A stretch of DNA of 64,000 nt from the NCBI RefSeq assembly GCF_015291645.1, contig NZ_CP030055.1, forward strand, positions 1 through 64,000, written 5' to 3'. Under the pieces are notes generated by a model. It did no database searches. It had not been told where the DNA came from and worked only from the letters and a program-made list of their open reading frames with translations. Shown here piece by piece: positions 1 to 10,897 of the stretch. This DNA is from Bradyrhizobium sp. CCBAU 53340. GTDB lineage: Bacteria; Pseudomonadota; Alphaproteobacteria; Rhizobiales; Xanthobacteraceae. Within the stretch, counting starts at the first letter, position 1. The number at the start of each line of letters is the position of its first letter. Position numbers and translations under genes: made by a program.

Positions 1-1416
1 ATGATGACGAACTCGGAACAGGATCGCTGGTCACGCGTGAAGAATCGGCTGCGCTCGAACGTTGGCGAAGACGTCTATACGAGCTGGTTTGCGCGCATGG
101 ATCTCGAAGGCGTGCAGGAAGAGAGCGTGCGACTGTCGGTGCCGACGCGCTTCCTGAAGAGCTGGATCCAGGCCCATTATGCCGAGCGCGTGCTGTCATG
201 CTGGCAGGCCGAGATGCCGGAAGTGCATCGCATCGACCTCACCGTCCGCTCCGCGGTGCGCCCGGTGGTGCAGCCGAAGGAAGCGCCCGCGCCGGTCGAG
301 GCGCGCCGTGCGCCCGCCCCCGAGCTGCGCTCGACTGCCACCGCGCCTGTTTCCGCCAATCATGATGCGCTCGGCGGCTCCCCGCTCGATCCGCGCCTGA
401 CCTTTGCAAGCTTCGTCGTCGGCCGCTCCAACACGCTGGCCCATGCGGCCGCGCGCCAGGTCGCGGAAGGTCGCCGCGGCGACCCCGTGATGTTCAACCC
501 GCTCTACATCCATGCCGGCGTTGGCCTCGGCAAGACGCATCTGCTCCAGGCCGTGACCTGGGCCGGCAATTCCGGCAACGAGCGCAAGGTGCTCTATCTC
601 ACCGCGGAAAAATTCATGTACGGCTTCGTCGCCGCGCTGAAGACGCAGACGGCGCTCGCCTTCAAGGAAGCGCTGCGCGGCATCGACGTGCTCGTGATCG
701 ACGATCTCCAGTTCCTGCAGGGCAAGTCGACCCAGGCCGAGTTCTGTCACACGCTGAACGCGCTGATCGATGCCGGCCGCCAGGTCGTGATCGCGGCCGA
801 CCGTCCGCCGTCCGATCTCGAGAGCCTGGACGACCGCGTCCGCTCGCGGCTCGCCGGCGGCCTCGTGGTCGAGATGGGCTCGCTCGGCGAGGAGCTGCGC
901 CACGGCATTCTCAAATCGCGCGTCGCGGCGGCCCGCACCCATCATGCGACTTTCGACGTCCCGGAAGAGGTGCTGCATTATCTGGCGCGCGCCATCACCC
1001 ATAACGGCAGGGATCTCGAAGGCGCGATCAACCGGCTGCTCGCTCACTCAAAGCTGAACAACCAGCCGGTGACGCTGGAGATGGCCGAACGCGAGGTGCG
1101 CGACCTGATCCGCCCCTCGGAGCCGAAGCGGATCAAGATCGAGGACATCCAGCGCGTGGTGGCGCGGCAGTATAATGTCAGCCGCTCCGACCTCCTCTCC
1201 TCGCGCCGCACCGCCAACGTGGTGCGCCCGCGCCAGGTGGCGATGTACCTCGCCAAGACGCTGACCCTGCGCTCGCTCCCCGAGATCGGCCGCCGCTTCG
1301 GTGGCCGCGACCACACCACGGTGCTGCACGCCGTGCGCAAGATCGAGGCCCTGGTGTCCAAGGACAATGCGCTGTCCGAGGAAGTGGAGTCGCTGAAGCG
1401 CCAGCTTCAGGAATAA
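1..1416 (+). CDS. dnaA: Chromosomal replication initiator protein DnaA
   Basis: DnaA binds DnaA boxes at oriC and melts the origin in an ATP-dependent way. The 471-residue product has an N-terminal domain (about 1-75), a Pro/Ala-rich linker (about 85-125), and an AAA+ core with Walker A GVGLGKTH (173-180) and Walker B LVIDD (231-235). A C-terminal helix-turn-helix follows, with the DnaA signature [11 protein letters not shown] starting near 435. The length is normal for Rhizobiales. Adjacent ATGs lie at 1 and 4; the upstream region is outside the window, so no ribosome binding site can be checked. A terminator-like hairpin follows the stop codon, so dnaN is probably transcribed separately. 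Confidence 0.98.
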   Translation: MMTNSEQDRWSRVKNRLRSNVGEDVYTSWFARMDLEGVQEESVRLSVPTRFLKSWIQAHYAERVLSCWQAEMPEVHRIDLTVRSAVRPVVQPKEAPAPVEARRAPAPELRSTATAPVSANHDALGGSPLDPRLTFASFVVGRSNTLAHAAARQVAEGRRGDPVMFNPLYIHAGVGLGKTHLLQAVTWAGNSGNERKVLYLTAEKFMYGFVAALKTQTALAFKEALRGIDVLVIDDLQFLQGKSTQAEFCHTLNALIDAGRQVVIAADRPPSDLESLDDRVRSRLAGGLVVEMGSLGEELRHGILKSRVAAARTHHATFDVPEEVLHYLARAITHNGRDLEGAINRLLAHSKLNNQPVTLEMAEREVRDLIRPSEPKRIKIEDIQRVVARQYNVSRSDLLSSRRTANVVRPRQVAMYLAKTLTLRSLPEIGRRFGGRDHTTVLHAVRKIEALVSKDNALSEEVESLKRQLQE

Positions 1417-1442
1417 ACGCCTAAGGCTTTCCCCCACCACCA

Positions 1443-1480
1443 CCCGCCGTCCCGGCCATGCCAGGACGGCGGGTTTCGTT
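1443..1480 (+). terminator. Terminator-like hairpin after dnaA
   Basis: A perfect 10-bp inverted repeat (CCCGCCGTCC at 1443-1452, GGACGGCGGG at 1464-1473) with an 11-base loop is followed by a T-rich stretch (TTTCGTTT). It lies 27 bases after the dnaA stop. The T-run is interrupted, so this is a plausible rather than a strong intrinsic terminator. Confidence 0.6.
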
Positions 1481-1544
1481 TGGGCGGGTAAATCGTGGGG
1501 AACTGGCTCCCGCTCCCTTGAATCCCGGGGCCATCCGCGCCACC

Positions 1545-1573
1545 TTGCGCGACCCTGAGGGCTTTGGTCATAT
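1545..1573 (+). promoter_or_regulatory. Candidate dnaN promoter
   Basis: TTGCGC (1545-1550) and TCATAT (1568-1573) are separated by exactly 17 bases, about 97 bases before the dnaN start. The match to a housekeeping promoter is moderate. The rest of the dnaA-dnaN gap shows no DnaA-box cluster. Confidence 0.3.
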
Positions 1574-1669
1574 CGGCTGGATGATCCGGCCTTCCCAGGG
1601 TCTTCGGTGCCGCGGCGCGTTGTCCTCCGCCCGGCTTTTTCCATCTTTGGGGATCGGGCGAGTAGTGCA

Positions 1670-2788
1670 ATGAAGGTTACGGTCGAACGCGCGCAACTCC
1701 TGAAATCGCTTGGCCATGTCCACCGCGTGGTCGAGCGCCGCAACACGATTCCGATCCTGGGCAACGTGCTGGTGCGCGCCGAGAACGCGAAATTGTCGCT
1801 GAAGGCAACCGACCTCGACCTCGAGGTGACCGAGACGCTGCCGGCGGAAACCGCGACAGCCGGCTCGACCACGGTGCCGGCGCACATGTTCTACGACATC
1901 GTGCGCAAGCTGCCTGACGGTTCGCAGATCGTGCTGGAGGCCGACGGTGATCGCGCCGTGCTGGCAATCCGCGCCGGCCGCTCGCGCTTCACGCTGCAGA
2001 CCCTCCCCGAGAACGATTTTCCTGACCTTGCTGCCGGCGACCTCTCGCATTCGTTCAATCTCGCCGCCAAGGACGTCAAGCGGCTGATCGACCGCACCCA
2101 GTTCGCGATCTCGACGGAGGAGACGCGCTATTACCTCAACGGCATCTATCTGCACGCGGCCGGAACCGCGAAGGCCGCGACCTTGCGCGGCGTCGCCACT
2201 GACGGCCACCGGCTCGCCCAGCTCGATCTGGTGCAGCCCAAGGGCGCCGAGGGCATGCCCGGCGTGATCGTGCCGCGCAAGACGGTCGGCGAGGTGCAGC
2301 GCCTGATCGAGGACACCGATGCCGAGATGACGATCGAGCTGTCGCAGGCCAAGATCCGCTTCACCATCGGCAACGTGGTGCTGACCTCGAAGCTGATCGA
2401 CGGCACCTTCCCCGATTACGGCCGCGTCATTCCGCAAGGAAACGACAAGGAGCTCGTCGTCGACAAGAAGGACTTTGAGAACGCGGTCGACCGCGTCTCC
2501 ACCATCTCCAGCGAGCGCGGCCGCGCGGTCAAACTGTCGCTGTCGGCGGGCAAGCTGGTGCTGTCGGTGACCAACCCGGATTCAGGCAGCGCCACCGAAG
2601 AGCTCGAGGTCGAGTACGCCTCCGACGCCCTCGATATCGGCTTCAACTCCCGCTATTTGCTCGACATCGCCGCCCAGATCGAAGGCGACGTCGCAGTGCT
2701 GAAGCTCGCCGACCCCGGCTCGCCGACGCTGGTGCAGGACAAGGACGACAAGAGCGCGCTGTACGTGCTGATGCCGATGCGGGTGTGA
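1670..2788 (+). CDS. dnaN: DNA polymerase III subunit beta (sliding clamp)
   Basis: The beta clamp forms a ring around DNA and tethers DNA polymerase III and other replication or repair proteins. The product is 372 residues, the usual length, begins MKVTVERAQLLKSLGHV, and ends in the typical LYVLMPMRV tail. Three similar clamp folds span the chain. The ATG at 1670 was chosen because this is the conserved N-terminus; an in-frame start 63 bases upstream would add sequence without clamp similarity. It lies between dnaA and recF in the classical origin-proximal order. Confidence 0.98.
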   Translation: MKVTVERAQLLKSLGHVHRVVERRNTIPILGNVLVRAENAKLSLKATDLDLEVTETLPAETATAGSTTVPAHMFYDIVRKLPDGSQIVLEADGDRAVLAIRAGRSRFTLQTLPENDFPDLAAGDLSHSFNLAAKDVKRLIDRTQFAISTEETRYYLNGIYLHAAGTAKAATLRGVATDGHRLAQLDLVQPKGAEGMPGVIVPRKTVGEVQRLIEDTDAEMTIELSQAKIRFTIGNVVLTSKLIDGTFPDYGRVIPQGNDKELVVDKKDFENAVDRVSTISSERGRAVKLSLSAGKLVLSVTNPDSGSATEELEVEYASDALDIGFNSRYLLDIAAQIEGDVAVLKLADPGSPTLVQDKDDKSALYVLMPMRV

Positions 2789-2821
2789 GGGGCTACCGGC
2801 CTTCTTCGCACTGATTACATC

Positions 2822-2901
2822 CGTCATGGCCGGGCTTGTCCCGGCCATCCACGTCTTCAGAGCCAAGAACGTGGGTGCCCGGCACAAGGCCGGGCATGAC
2901 G
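2822..2901. repeat. Palindromic intergenic repeat, family 1
   Basis: The unit begins CGTCATGGCCGGGCTTGTCC and ends with an inverted counterpart finishing CCGGGCATGACG, so it folds into a long imperfect hairpin. Copies or fragments occur at 7998, 10739, 37615, 38439 and 56902. If translated it reads MAGLVPAIHVF in frame with recF, which is a false N-terminal extension. It fills most of the dnaN-recF gap. Confidence 0.85.
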
Positions 2902-2915
2902 TAAAGCGGATTTCC

Positions 2916-4052
2916 ATGACCCCCTCGCGCATTCATCGCCTGACGCTGACGCATTTTCGCAATTACCGGGCGGCGGGGCTCGAGACGGCGGCCGACATGG
3001 TGGCGCTGGTCGGGCCGAACGGGGCGGGCAAGACCAATTGCATCGAGGCGATCTCGTTCCTGTCGCCGGGACGGGGCCTGCGGCGCGCCACGCTGGAGGA
3101 TGTCGCCGACAACCAGGGCGACGGCTCATGGGCCGTGTCCGCGCAGGTCGAGGGCGCGCTGGGGCTCGCCACGCTCGGCACCGGCATCGAGCCGCCGCGC
3201 GCGGATGCTGCGGTGAGCCGGCGCTGCCGCATCGACCGCGAACCGGTGAATTCCGCAGCCAGCTTCGGCGACCACATCCGCATGGTGTGGCTGACGCCGG
3301 CGATGGACGGGCTATTCATGGGCGCGGCGTCCGAGCGGCGGCGCTTCTTCGATCGCCTGGTGCTCGCCATCGACAGCGAGCATTCCAGCCGCATCAACGC
3401 GCTGGAGCGCTCCCTACGTTCGCGCAACCGCCTGCTCGAGACGCGCAATTACGACGACCATTGGTGCGACGCGATCGAGCGCGAGACCGCCGAGCTTGCC
3501 GTCGCCGTCGCCGCAACGCGCGGCCAGACCGCGGCGCGGCTCACCGGCATGCTGAATGCGCGCGCGCAGGCGTCCGCGTTTCCCTCAGCGCAAATCGCGC
3601 TCGACGGCTGGATGGAGAACGCGCTGCTCGAGGAGACCGCGACCTCGGTCGAGGACCGCTACCGCCAGATCCTGCGCGACAACCGGCCGCGCGATGCCAT
3701 TGCCGGCCGCACCACCGACGGCCCGCATCTCACCGACCTCCAGGTCGTCTATGCGCCAAAAAGCATGCCGGCGCGCGATGCCTCCACCGGCGAGCAGAAG
3801 GCGCTCCTGATCGGCCTCGTGCTGGCGCACGCGACGCTGGTCGCCGAGATGACCGGCATCGTGCCGCTCTTGCTGCTCGACGAGGTCGTCGCCCATCTCG
3901 ATCCCAACAGGCGCGCCGCGCTGTTCGACGAGCTGCGCAAGCTCGGCGCGCAGGTGTGGCTCACCGGCGCCGATCCTGCTGCATTTGCCGAGATCGGCGC
4001 AGGAGGCGAAGTGTTCGACGTCGAGAGCGGACGCGTTTCCGCCCGGCGCTAG
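2916..4052 (+). CDS. recF: DNA replication/repair protein RecF
   Basis: RecF is an SMC-like ATPase that loads RecA at single-strand gaps with RecO and RecR. The product is 378 residues and begins MTPSRIHRLTLTHFRNYRA. Walker A GPNGAGKT lies at 33-40 and a Walker B-type LLLLDEVVAHLD near the C-terminus, followed by the LTGAD tail motif. The ATG at 2916 was chosen over an in-frame ATG at 2826, because those 30 codons are a translated intergenic repeat. gyrB, usually the next gene, is displaced by a three-gene insertion. Confidence 0.97.
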   Translation: MTPSRIHRLTLTHFRNYRAAGLETAADMVALVGPNGAGKTNCIEAISFLSPGRGLRRATLEDVADNQGDGSWAVSAQVEGALGLATLGTGIEPPRADAAVSRRCRIDREPVNSAASFGDHIRMVWLTPAMDGLFMGAASERRRFFDRLVLAIDSEHSSRINALERSLRSRNRLLETRNYDDHWCDAIERETAELAVAVAATRGQTAARLTGMLNARAQASAFPSAQIALDGWMENALLEETATSVEDRYRQILRDNRPRDAIAGRTTDGPHLTDLQVVYAPKSMPARDASTGEQKALLIGLVLAHATLVAEMTGIVPLLLLDEVVAHLDPNRRAALFDELRKLGAQVWLTGADPAAFAEIGAGGEVFDVESGRVSARR

Positions 4053-4061
4053 CCCGTTTTG

Positions 4062-4090
4062 TTGAACCCGGCCTATTCGGAACGCGACTA
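4062..4090 (+). promoter_or_regulatory. Promoter-like element shared by the paralogue cassette, copy 1
   Basis: TTGAAC (4062-4067), a 17-base spacer, and CGACTA (4085-4090), starting 10 bases after the recF stop. The same two hexamers with identical spacing occur before the other two paralogues (4923 and 7178). The shape (GAAC-type -35, CG-type -10) resembles extracytoplasmic-function sigma promoters. From here to the ATG is 88 bases, the same as in copy 3. Confidence 0.55.
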
Positions 4091-4172
4091 GAACTGTGAG
4101 GCCGCACTGGGCGGTGTCGCAGCCGTTGCAGTCGCGCGATCGACACGCGCGATATCCCTGGAGAGAAAGACC

Positions 4173-4916
4173 ATGACGACGGTAAGGCGCGGGACGCAAG
4201 TCCCGGCACGATGGCGGCTGTTCGTGTGCGGCATCGCCTTGCTCGCGAGCTGCCTGATCGCGGCCACCGCCAGCGGCTGGGCGCCCCGTCTCCCAATGCT
4301 GTTTTCCTCCGAGCTGACGCCGGATCCCGACACCAAGCTGCCGGCGCCGACCCGTTACAGCTACCGCGGCATCCACACCACCGTCGTGCGGGGCGTTGAG
4401 ACGCCGCTTCGCACGAGGCTTGAAGCGACGGTGCCCGCCGAGCTCGGCAACGTGCTCGCCTTCTACCGCACCGAGCTCGGAAAGCTCGGCTGGCAGGAGC
4501 AGCATGATGGCGCAGTGGTCTCCGCCGATCACGTCCAGCTTGCCTTCGTCTCCCCGGTCGGCCCCGGCATGCTGGCGCTCGATCGCAAGGATTCGGGCAC
4601 CACGGTCGATCTGGTGCAGAAGAACGCATCCGTCGCGACCGACGCCAACGTCATGCCCGAGCCCGGCCAGGCGAAGCTGGTGTTCTCCAATATCAGCGAG
4701 ACCGAAGCCACGCTCACCATCAATGACCGGACCATCACGCGCGCCGCGGGCACCCATGCGGTGTCGCTGGACCTGCAGCCCGGCAAATATGCCTACGAGG
4801 TGGACGTGCCGGGTCATCCAGCCATCGCCCACGTCCTCGACTTTGCCGCCGGTGACACCTGGGAGCTCACGATCGGGCGCGACGGAGAAGCCTGGTCGCC
4901 GCTCCTGCTGTACTGA
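4173..4916 (+). CDS. Exported protein with one AFYR/GW module, paralogue A of three
   Basis: I do not recognise a named family. The 247-residue protein has a basic N-terminus and a hydrophobic stretch (about 16-35) ending in a possible lipobox (LLASC), so it is probably exported or membrane-anchored. One module (about 72-153) carries VPAELGNVLAFYRTELGKLGWQ. A beta-rich C-terminal domain (about 160-247) follows, with AKLVFSN, LDLQPGKYAYEV and a closing GDTWEL...LLLY. Both parts match the genes at 4985 and 7289. The first 30 bases of the coding sequence are almost identical to those at 7289, which indicates tandem duplication. GGAGAG precedes the ATG. Confidence 0.85.
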   Translation: MTTVRRGTQVPARWRLFVCGIALLASCLIAATASGWAPRLPMLFSSELTPDPDTKLPAPTRYSYRGIHTTVVRGVETPLRTRLEATVPAELGNVLAFYRTELGKLGWQEQHDGAVVSADHVQLAFVSPVGPGMLALDRKDSGTTVDLVQKNASVATDANVMPEPGQAKLVFSNISETEATLTINDRTITRAAGTHAVSLDLQPGKYAYEVDVPGHPAIAHVLDFAAGDTWELTIGRDGEAWSPLLLY

Positions 4917-4922
4917 GCGCCT

Positions 4923-4951
4923 TTGAACCTCCCGAGTTCCATCAGCGACTA
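4923..4951 (+). promoter_or_regulatory. Promoter-like element shared by the paralogue cassette, copy 2
   Basis: TTGAAC (4923-4928), 17 bases, CGACTA (4946-4951), beginning 6 bases after the stop of paralogue A. The downstream hexamer lies within a perfect 10-bp palindrome CGACTAGTCG (4946-4955), also present in copy 3. The distance to the next ATG is shorter here (39 bases) than in copies 1 and 3. Confidence 0.55.
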
Positions 4952-4984
4952 GTCGTCTGAGGCGCGAATCCGGGAGTTTTGCCG

Positions 4985-7150
4985 ATGTCGATGATCAAAC
5001 GCGGGACGCAAGCCCCGGCGCACGGGCTGCTGCTCGCCTGCGGCCTGTTGCTGATGGCGAGCGCCGCAGGCGCGACGCAATTCGACGCCGGCTATATCGA
5101 CCCTCACACGGTGCCGATGCTGCCAGGCGCGATCCAGGACACCTCCGATCCCTCCCGGGTGCAATATGGTGTGCCGACCGCGGTCGCGGTGACATCGGCC
5201 GCCGTGAAGAAAATGCTCATCGCCGAGGGCTGGGTGCCCTACATCCGCCCGCTCGACGAGACCAACAGCAATTTCGTCTTCAAGAAGGGACGGCAGGGAC
5301 TGTCCGTCTTCTTCACGGAGGGCCTCAGCCGACCCGACCAGTCGTCGGTCTCCTACCGTCCAACCCGCATCTATGCGAATGTCCCGTTCCCCGACGGCGC
5401 AATCGATCTCGTGTTCGACGAGACGCGGCCCTATCTCGGCTGCATCGCGCCCAGCGCCCTCGACGCGACGGCGGATTTCTATGCGAAAGAAATGGCCGCG
5501 ATCGGCTGGCGCAAGCTCACGCCTGAGACGGCGACAAGCTGGCCGAACGCGGACCTGACCGCGTCAGTTCCGAACGGCGTGCGTGCGTTCTACGGCCATG
5601 ACGATGACGAGAGCAGCGGCTTCTACAAGCAGAAGCCGGTGATGCTGACGCTGACCCGTCGCGACGACGGGCGCACCAATGTCGACATCAGGATCGCGCC
5701 GTTCGCGCTGCCCACTGATCTGGAGGCGGGCGATGCGGCCGGCCTGCCGGAGCCGAAGCCATTCAAATCATCCTCGGGCAGGGGCAACGCCCGAACATCA
5801 ACGCGCGAGCTGATCGTCGCGGCCCTTGCCGACCTGCCCGCAGTGGAGGCCTTCTACCATCGCGAATTTGCAAGCCGGGGCTGGACGGAAGAGGGAAATG
5901 CACCGCTCGCCCCCGGCGACGAGATCGCACTGAAATTCTCCTCGCCGGAAGAGAATGGCGTGCTGCATCTTGGCCGCAAATACGATTTCACCATGGTCCA
6001 TCTGATCGCACAGGTGAAAGAGAGCGTGCTCGCCGCCCGCGCCAAGGCGAAGAAGGACGCCGACGACCAATTCATGAAGGACGCCGAGGCGATGACGAAG
6101 CAGGTCCTCGCCGAGGACGCTATCAGGCGCAAGGCGCAGGCCGCCGCGCTGTCCGATGCCCCGCTGCAGGCGCTCGCCGGCAGCAACGCGCCGCTGCCGG
6201 TGCCCGAGACCGCACAGGAGGTGGAGTCCGGCAACGGCCGGCTCGAATTCAACTCGACATCGAGCGTGAAGGCGCTGGCCGCCTTCTACCGCGCCTCAAT
6301 GAAGCCCGCCGGCTGGAAGGAGCAGCCCTCCGTCATCAACCAGCCCAACATGGCGGTGTTGGAATTTTCCAAGGCCGGCAAGTCGATCTCGATGACCTTG
6401 ATGCAAATGGGCCCGAAGGTGAACGTCAGCGCCAACGGATCCGGCCTGAGGATTGCTGCCGCCAAGCCTGCCTCGCCCAGCCAGCCGGCGAGCAATGATC
6501 CTGCTGCAACGCAAGCCAAGGCATCCGCCCCGCTGGAAGCGGATCCGGACTCTGTGCTGCCCGTGCCGAAGCAGCACAGCTCGACCGGGCTTGGCACGGC
6601 AAAGCTGCCCGGCATCGAGGTGCCGTTCCGCCGCGAGCTCGAAGCCAGCGTGCCGGCCGAGCTCGGCGAGGTGCTCGCCTTCTATCGCAGCGAGCTGACA
6701 AGGCTCGGCTGGCAGGAGAAGCCTGAGGGCGCAGTCACGACCGCTGATCGCGTGCAGCTCGCCTTCGCCTCGCCGCAGGGGCCGGCCGTGTTGAAGCTCG
6801 GCCGCGCCAACGGCGAGACGTCGGTCAATCTGGTGCAGAAGAACCCTGAAGCCGCGACCAAAGCGGACATCATGCCCAAGCCGGGTCGGGCCAAGCTGCT
6901 GCTTGGCAATATGGGTAACCAGGACGCCGTGCTCACCATCAACAAGCAGACCGTCAAGGTTGCGGCCGGCGCCAGTGGCCCGCAATCGCCGAAAGGTCCG
7001 ATGCTCGATCTGCCGCCCGGCAAGTATCAATACACGCTGAAAGTCGCGGGGCAGTCGGGGCGCAACGCAACGATCGAGCTCGTCGCGGGCGATGCCTGGG
7101 GCCTGATGGTGGGTCCGACCGGCGAGGTGCTGCCGCTGCAGATGTATTGA
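4985..7150 (+). CDS. Large exported protein with about five AFYR/GW modules, paralogue B
   Basis: The 721-residue protein has no function I can name. A signal peptide (about 1-31) ends at ASAAGA and fits signal peptidase I. Four to five modules follow, each centred on a helix-like signature: IAEGW near 84, DFYAKEMAAIGW near 168, AFYHREFASRGW near 290, AFYRASMKPAGW near 435 and AFYRSELTRLGW near 567. A Lys/Ala/Glu-rich, probably helical linker lies at about 345-395 and a Pro/Ala/Ser-rich linker at about 495-525. The last module and the beta-rich C-terminus (about 635-721) are closest to paralogues A and C. The ATG at 4985 follows CGGGAG; ATG 4991 is an alternative. Confidence 0.85.
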   Translation: MSMIKRGTQAPAHGLLLACGLLLMASAAGATQFDAGYIDPHTVPMLPGAIQDTSDPSRVQYGVPTAVAVTSAAVKKMLIAEGWVPYIRPLDETNSNFVFKKGRQGLSVFFTEGLSRPDQSSVSYRPTRIYANVPFPDGAIDLVFDETRPYLGCIAPSALDATADFYAKEMAAIGWRKLTPETATSWPNADLTASVPNGVRAFYGHDDDESSGFYKQKPVMLTLTRRDDGRTNVDIRIAPFALPTDLEAGDAAGLPEPKPFKSSSGRGNARTSTRELIVAALADLPAVEAFYHREFASRGWTEEGNAPLAPGDEIALKFSSPEENGVLHLGRKYDFTMVHLIAQVKESVLAARAKAKKDADDQFMKDAEAMTKQVLAEDAIRRKAQAAALSDAPLQALAGSNAPLPVPETAQEVESGNGRLEFNSTSSVKALAAFYRASMKPAGWKEQPSVINQPNMAVLEFSKAGKSISMTLMQMGPKVNVSANGSGLRIAAAKPASPSQPASNDPAATQAKASAPLEADPDSVLPVPKQHSSTGLGTAKLPGIEVPFRRELEASVPAELGEVLAFYRSELTRLGWQEKPEGAVTTADRVQLAFASPQGPAVLKLGRANGETSVNLVQKNPEAATKADIMPKPGRAKLLLGNMGNQDAVLTINKQTVKVAAGASGPQSPKGPMLDLPPGKYQYTLKVAGQSGRNATIELVAGDAWGLMVGPTGEVLPLQMY

Positions 7151-7177
7151 TCGTAGCCCTTGCCTGGATCGGCCGGG

Positions 7178-7206
7178 TTGAACCTGGCCGATCCGTAGCG
7201 CGACTA
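7178..7206 (+). promoter_or_regulatory. Promoter-like element shared by the paralogue cassette, copy 3
   Basis: TTGAAC (7178-7183), 17 bases, CGACTA (7201-7206) inside the palindrome CGACTAGTCG (7201-7210). The leader from here to the ATG is 88 bases, as in copy 1, and shares blocks such as GTCGCAGCCG and CATCCCTGGAGAG or close variants. The leader was therefore duplicated together with the gene. Confidence 0.55.
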
Positions 7207-7288
7207 GTCGTCGAGAGACGGCGGCGACGGCGTCGCAGCCGGTGCATCGCGCGAAAATCGCGACGCACGACATCCCTGGAGAGTGGGC

Positions 7289-7972
7289 ATGACGACGGTA
7301 AGGCGCGGGACGAAGGTCCCCGCAAGATGGCTACTGGCATGCGGCCTCGCCCTTCTTGCAGGCTGCTCGCAGGAGCCGCTGACTGCCGCAGATCCCCACG
7401 CCGACATGCCGGTGCCGACGCGAGCCAGCCACTCAAGCTTCAGCACCTCGCGCGCGTCCGGCGTCGAAACCCCTTTCCGGGTCGAGCTCAAAGCCCAGGT
7501 GCCCGCAGAACTCAACGACGTCCTGGCCTTTTACCGCACAGAGCTCGGAAAGCGCGGCTGGCAGGAAAAGCCGGAAGGCACGATGGTCGCCGCCGATCGC
7601 GCGCTGCTCGTCTTCGCTTCCCCGAAGGGACCGGGCACGCTGACGCTCGACCGCGCCAAGGGCGAAACCACGGTCGACCTGGTGCAGCGAAATACCGAGG
7701 TCGCGGCCAAGGCCAACTTCCTGCCGACGGCAGGACAAGCCCGGCTGATCTTCGGCTATCTCAGGCCGAACGTGGCTTCGCTTATCATCAATGATCAAAC
7801 CATTGAGATCGCTGGTGGCGAAAATCATCCCCAAACGCTGGATCTGCCGCCGGGCACATATCGCTACGAGCTGCGCGCATTTGGCCTTCTGCTGCGCGCC
7901 GATACCGTCACCCTGGCCGCAGGGGAGGCCTGGGACCTCAGCGACGACAAGAAGCCGTCCCAGATCTACTGA
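7289..7972 (+). CDS. Probable lipoprotein with one AFYR/GW module, paralogue C
   Basis: The 227-residue protein has a canonical lipobox LLAGC near residue 25, so it is predicted to be a lipoprotein. The module VPAELNDVLAFYRTELGKRGWQ and the beta-rich C-terminus (AGQARLIFGY, LDLPPGTYRYEL, AGEAWDLS) match paralogues A and B. It lacks the Met-Tyr or Leu-Tyr ending of the others and stops at SQIY. The ATG at 7289 follows CTGGAGAG. No function can be assigned from sequence; an envelope role is inferred from the export signals only. Confidence 0.85.
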   Translation: MTTVRRGTKVPARWLLACGLALLAGCSQEPLTAADPHADMPVPTRASHSSFSTSRASGVETPFRVELKAQVPAELNDVLAFYRTELGKRGWQEKPEGTMVAADRALLVFASPKGPGTLTLDRAKGETTVDLVQRNTEVAAKANFLPTAGQARLIFGYLRPNVASLIINDQTIEIAGGENHPQTLDLPPGTYRYELRAFGLLLRADTVTLAAGEAWDLSDDKKPSQIY

Positions 7973-7997
7973 GGCTGCGCTCCCAGCTTCTGCGCAC

Positions 7998-8017
7998 CGT
8001 CATGGCCGGGCATGACG
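7998..8017. repeat. Minimal copy of palindromic repeat family 1
   Basis: CGTCATGGCCGGGCATGACG is a 20-base near-palindrome equal to the outer ends of the family 1 unit with the centre deleted. It follows the stop of paralogue C by 25 bases. Confidence 0.6.
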
Positions 8018-8083
8018 ACGACCAGTGAACCCCGCCCTGGACGCCCCTGCGCCCCCCGCAAAATCCACGCCTTTGAGGGCTAA

Positions 8084-10720
<2,637 letters not shown>

Positions 10721-10738
10721 GGGCGACTGGCTCCTCTG

Positions 10739-10814
10739 CGTCATGGCCCGGGCTTGTCCCGGCCATCCACGGCTTGCTCCGCGGAACAAAGAACGTGGAA
10801 GCCCGGGCATGACG
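10739..10814. repeat. Palindromic intergenic repeat, family 1
   Basis: Left end CGTCATGGCCCGGGCTTGTC and right end GCCCGGGCATGACG are mutually inverted. The copy lies 18 bases after the gyrB stop, which fits a role as a 3' end structure. Confidence 0.85.
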
Positions 10815-10897
10815 ACTGTGGCTACACCGCTTCCTGAACCTCACCCCCGCCAATCGCGACGAAATGGCGTAGGCGGCCCTGGAAGAGGTTCGAACGA

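Noticed and set aside
1417..1669. Possible oriC between dnaA and dnaN
   Set aside because: No cluster of TTATCCACA-like boxes or AT-rich unwinding region is visible; the origin may lie upstream of the window.
2826..2915. RecF N-terminal extension MAGLVPAIHVF...
   Set aside because: It is a translated copy of repeat family 1; the RecF family begins at the ATG at 2916.
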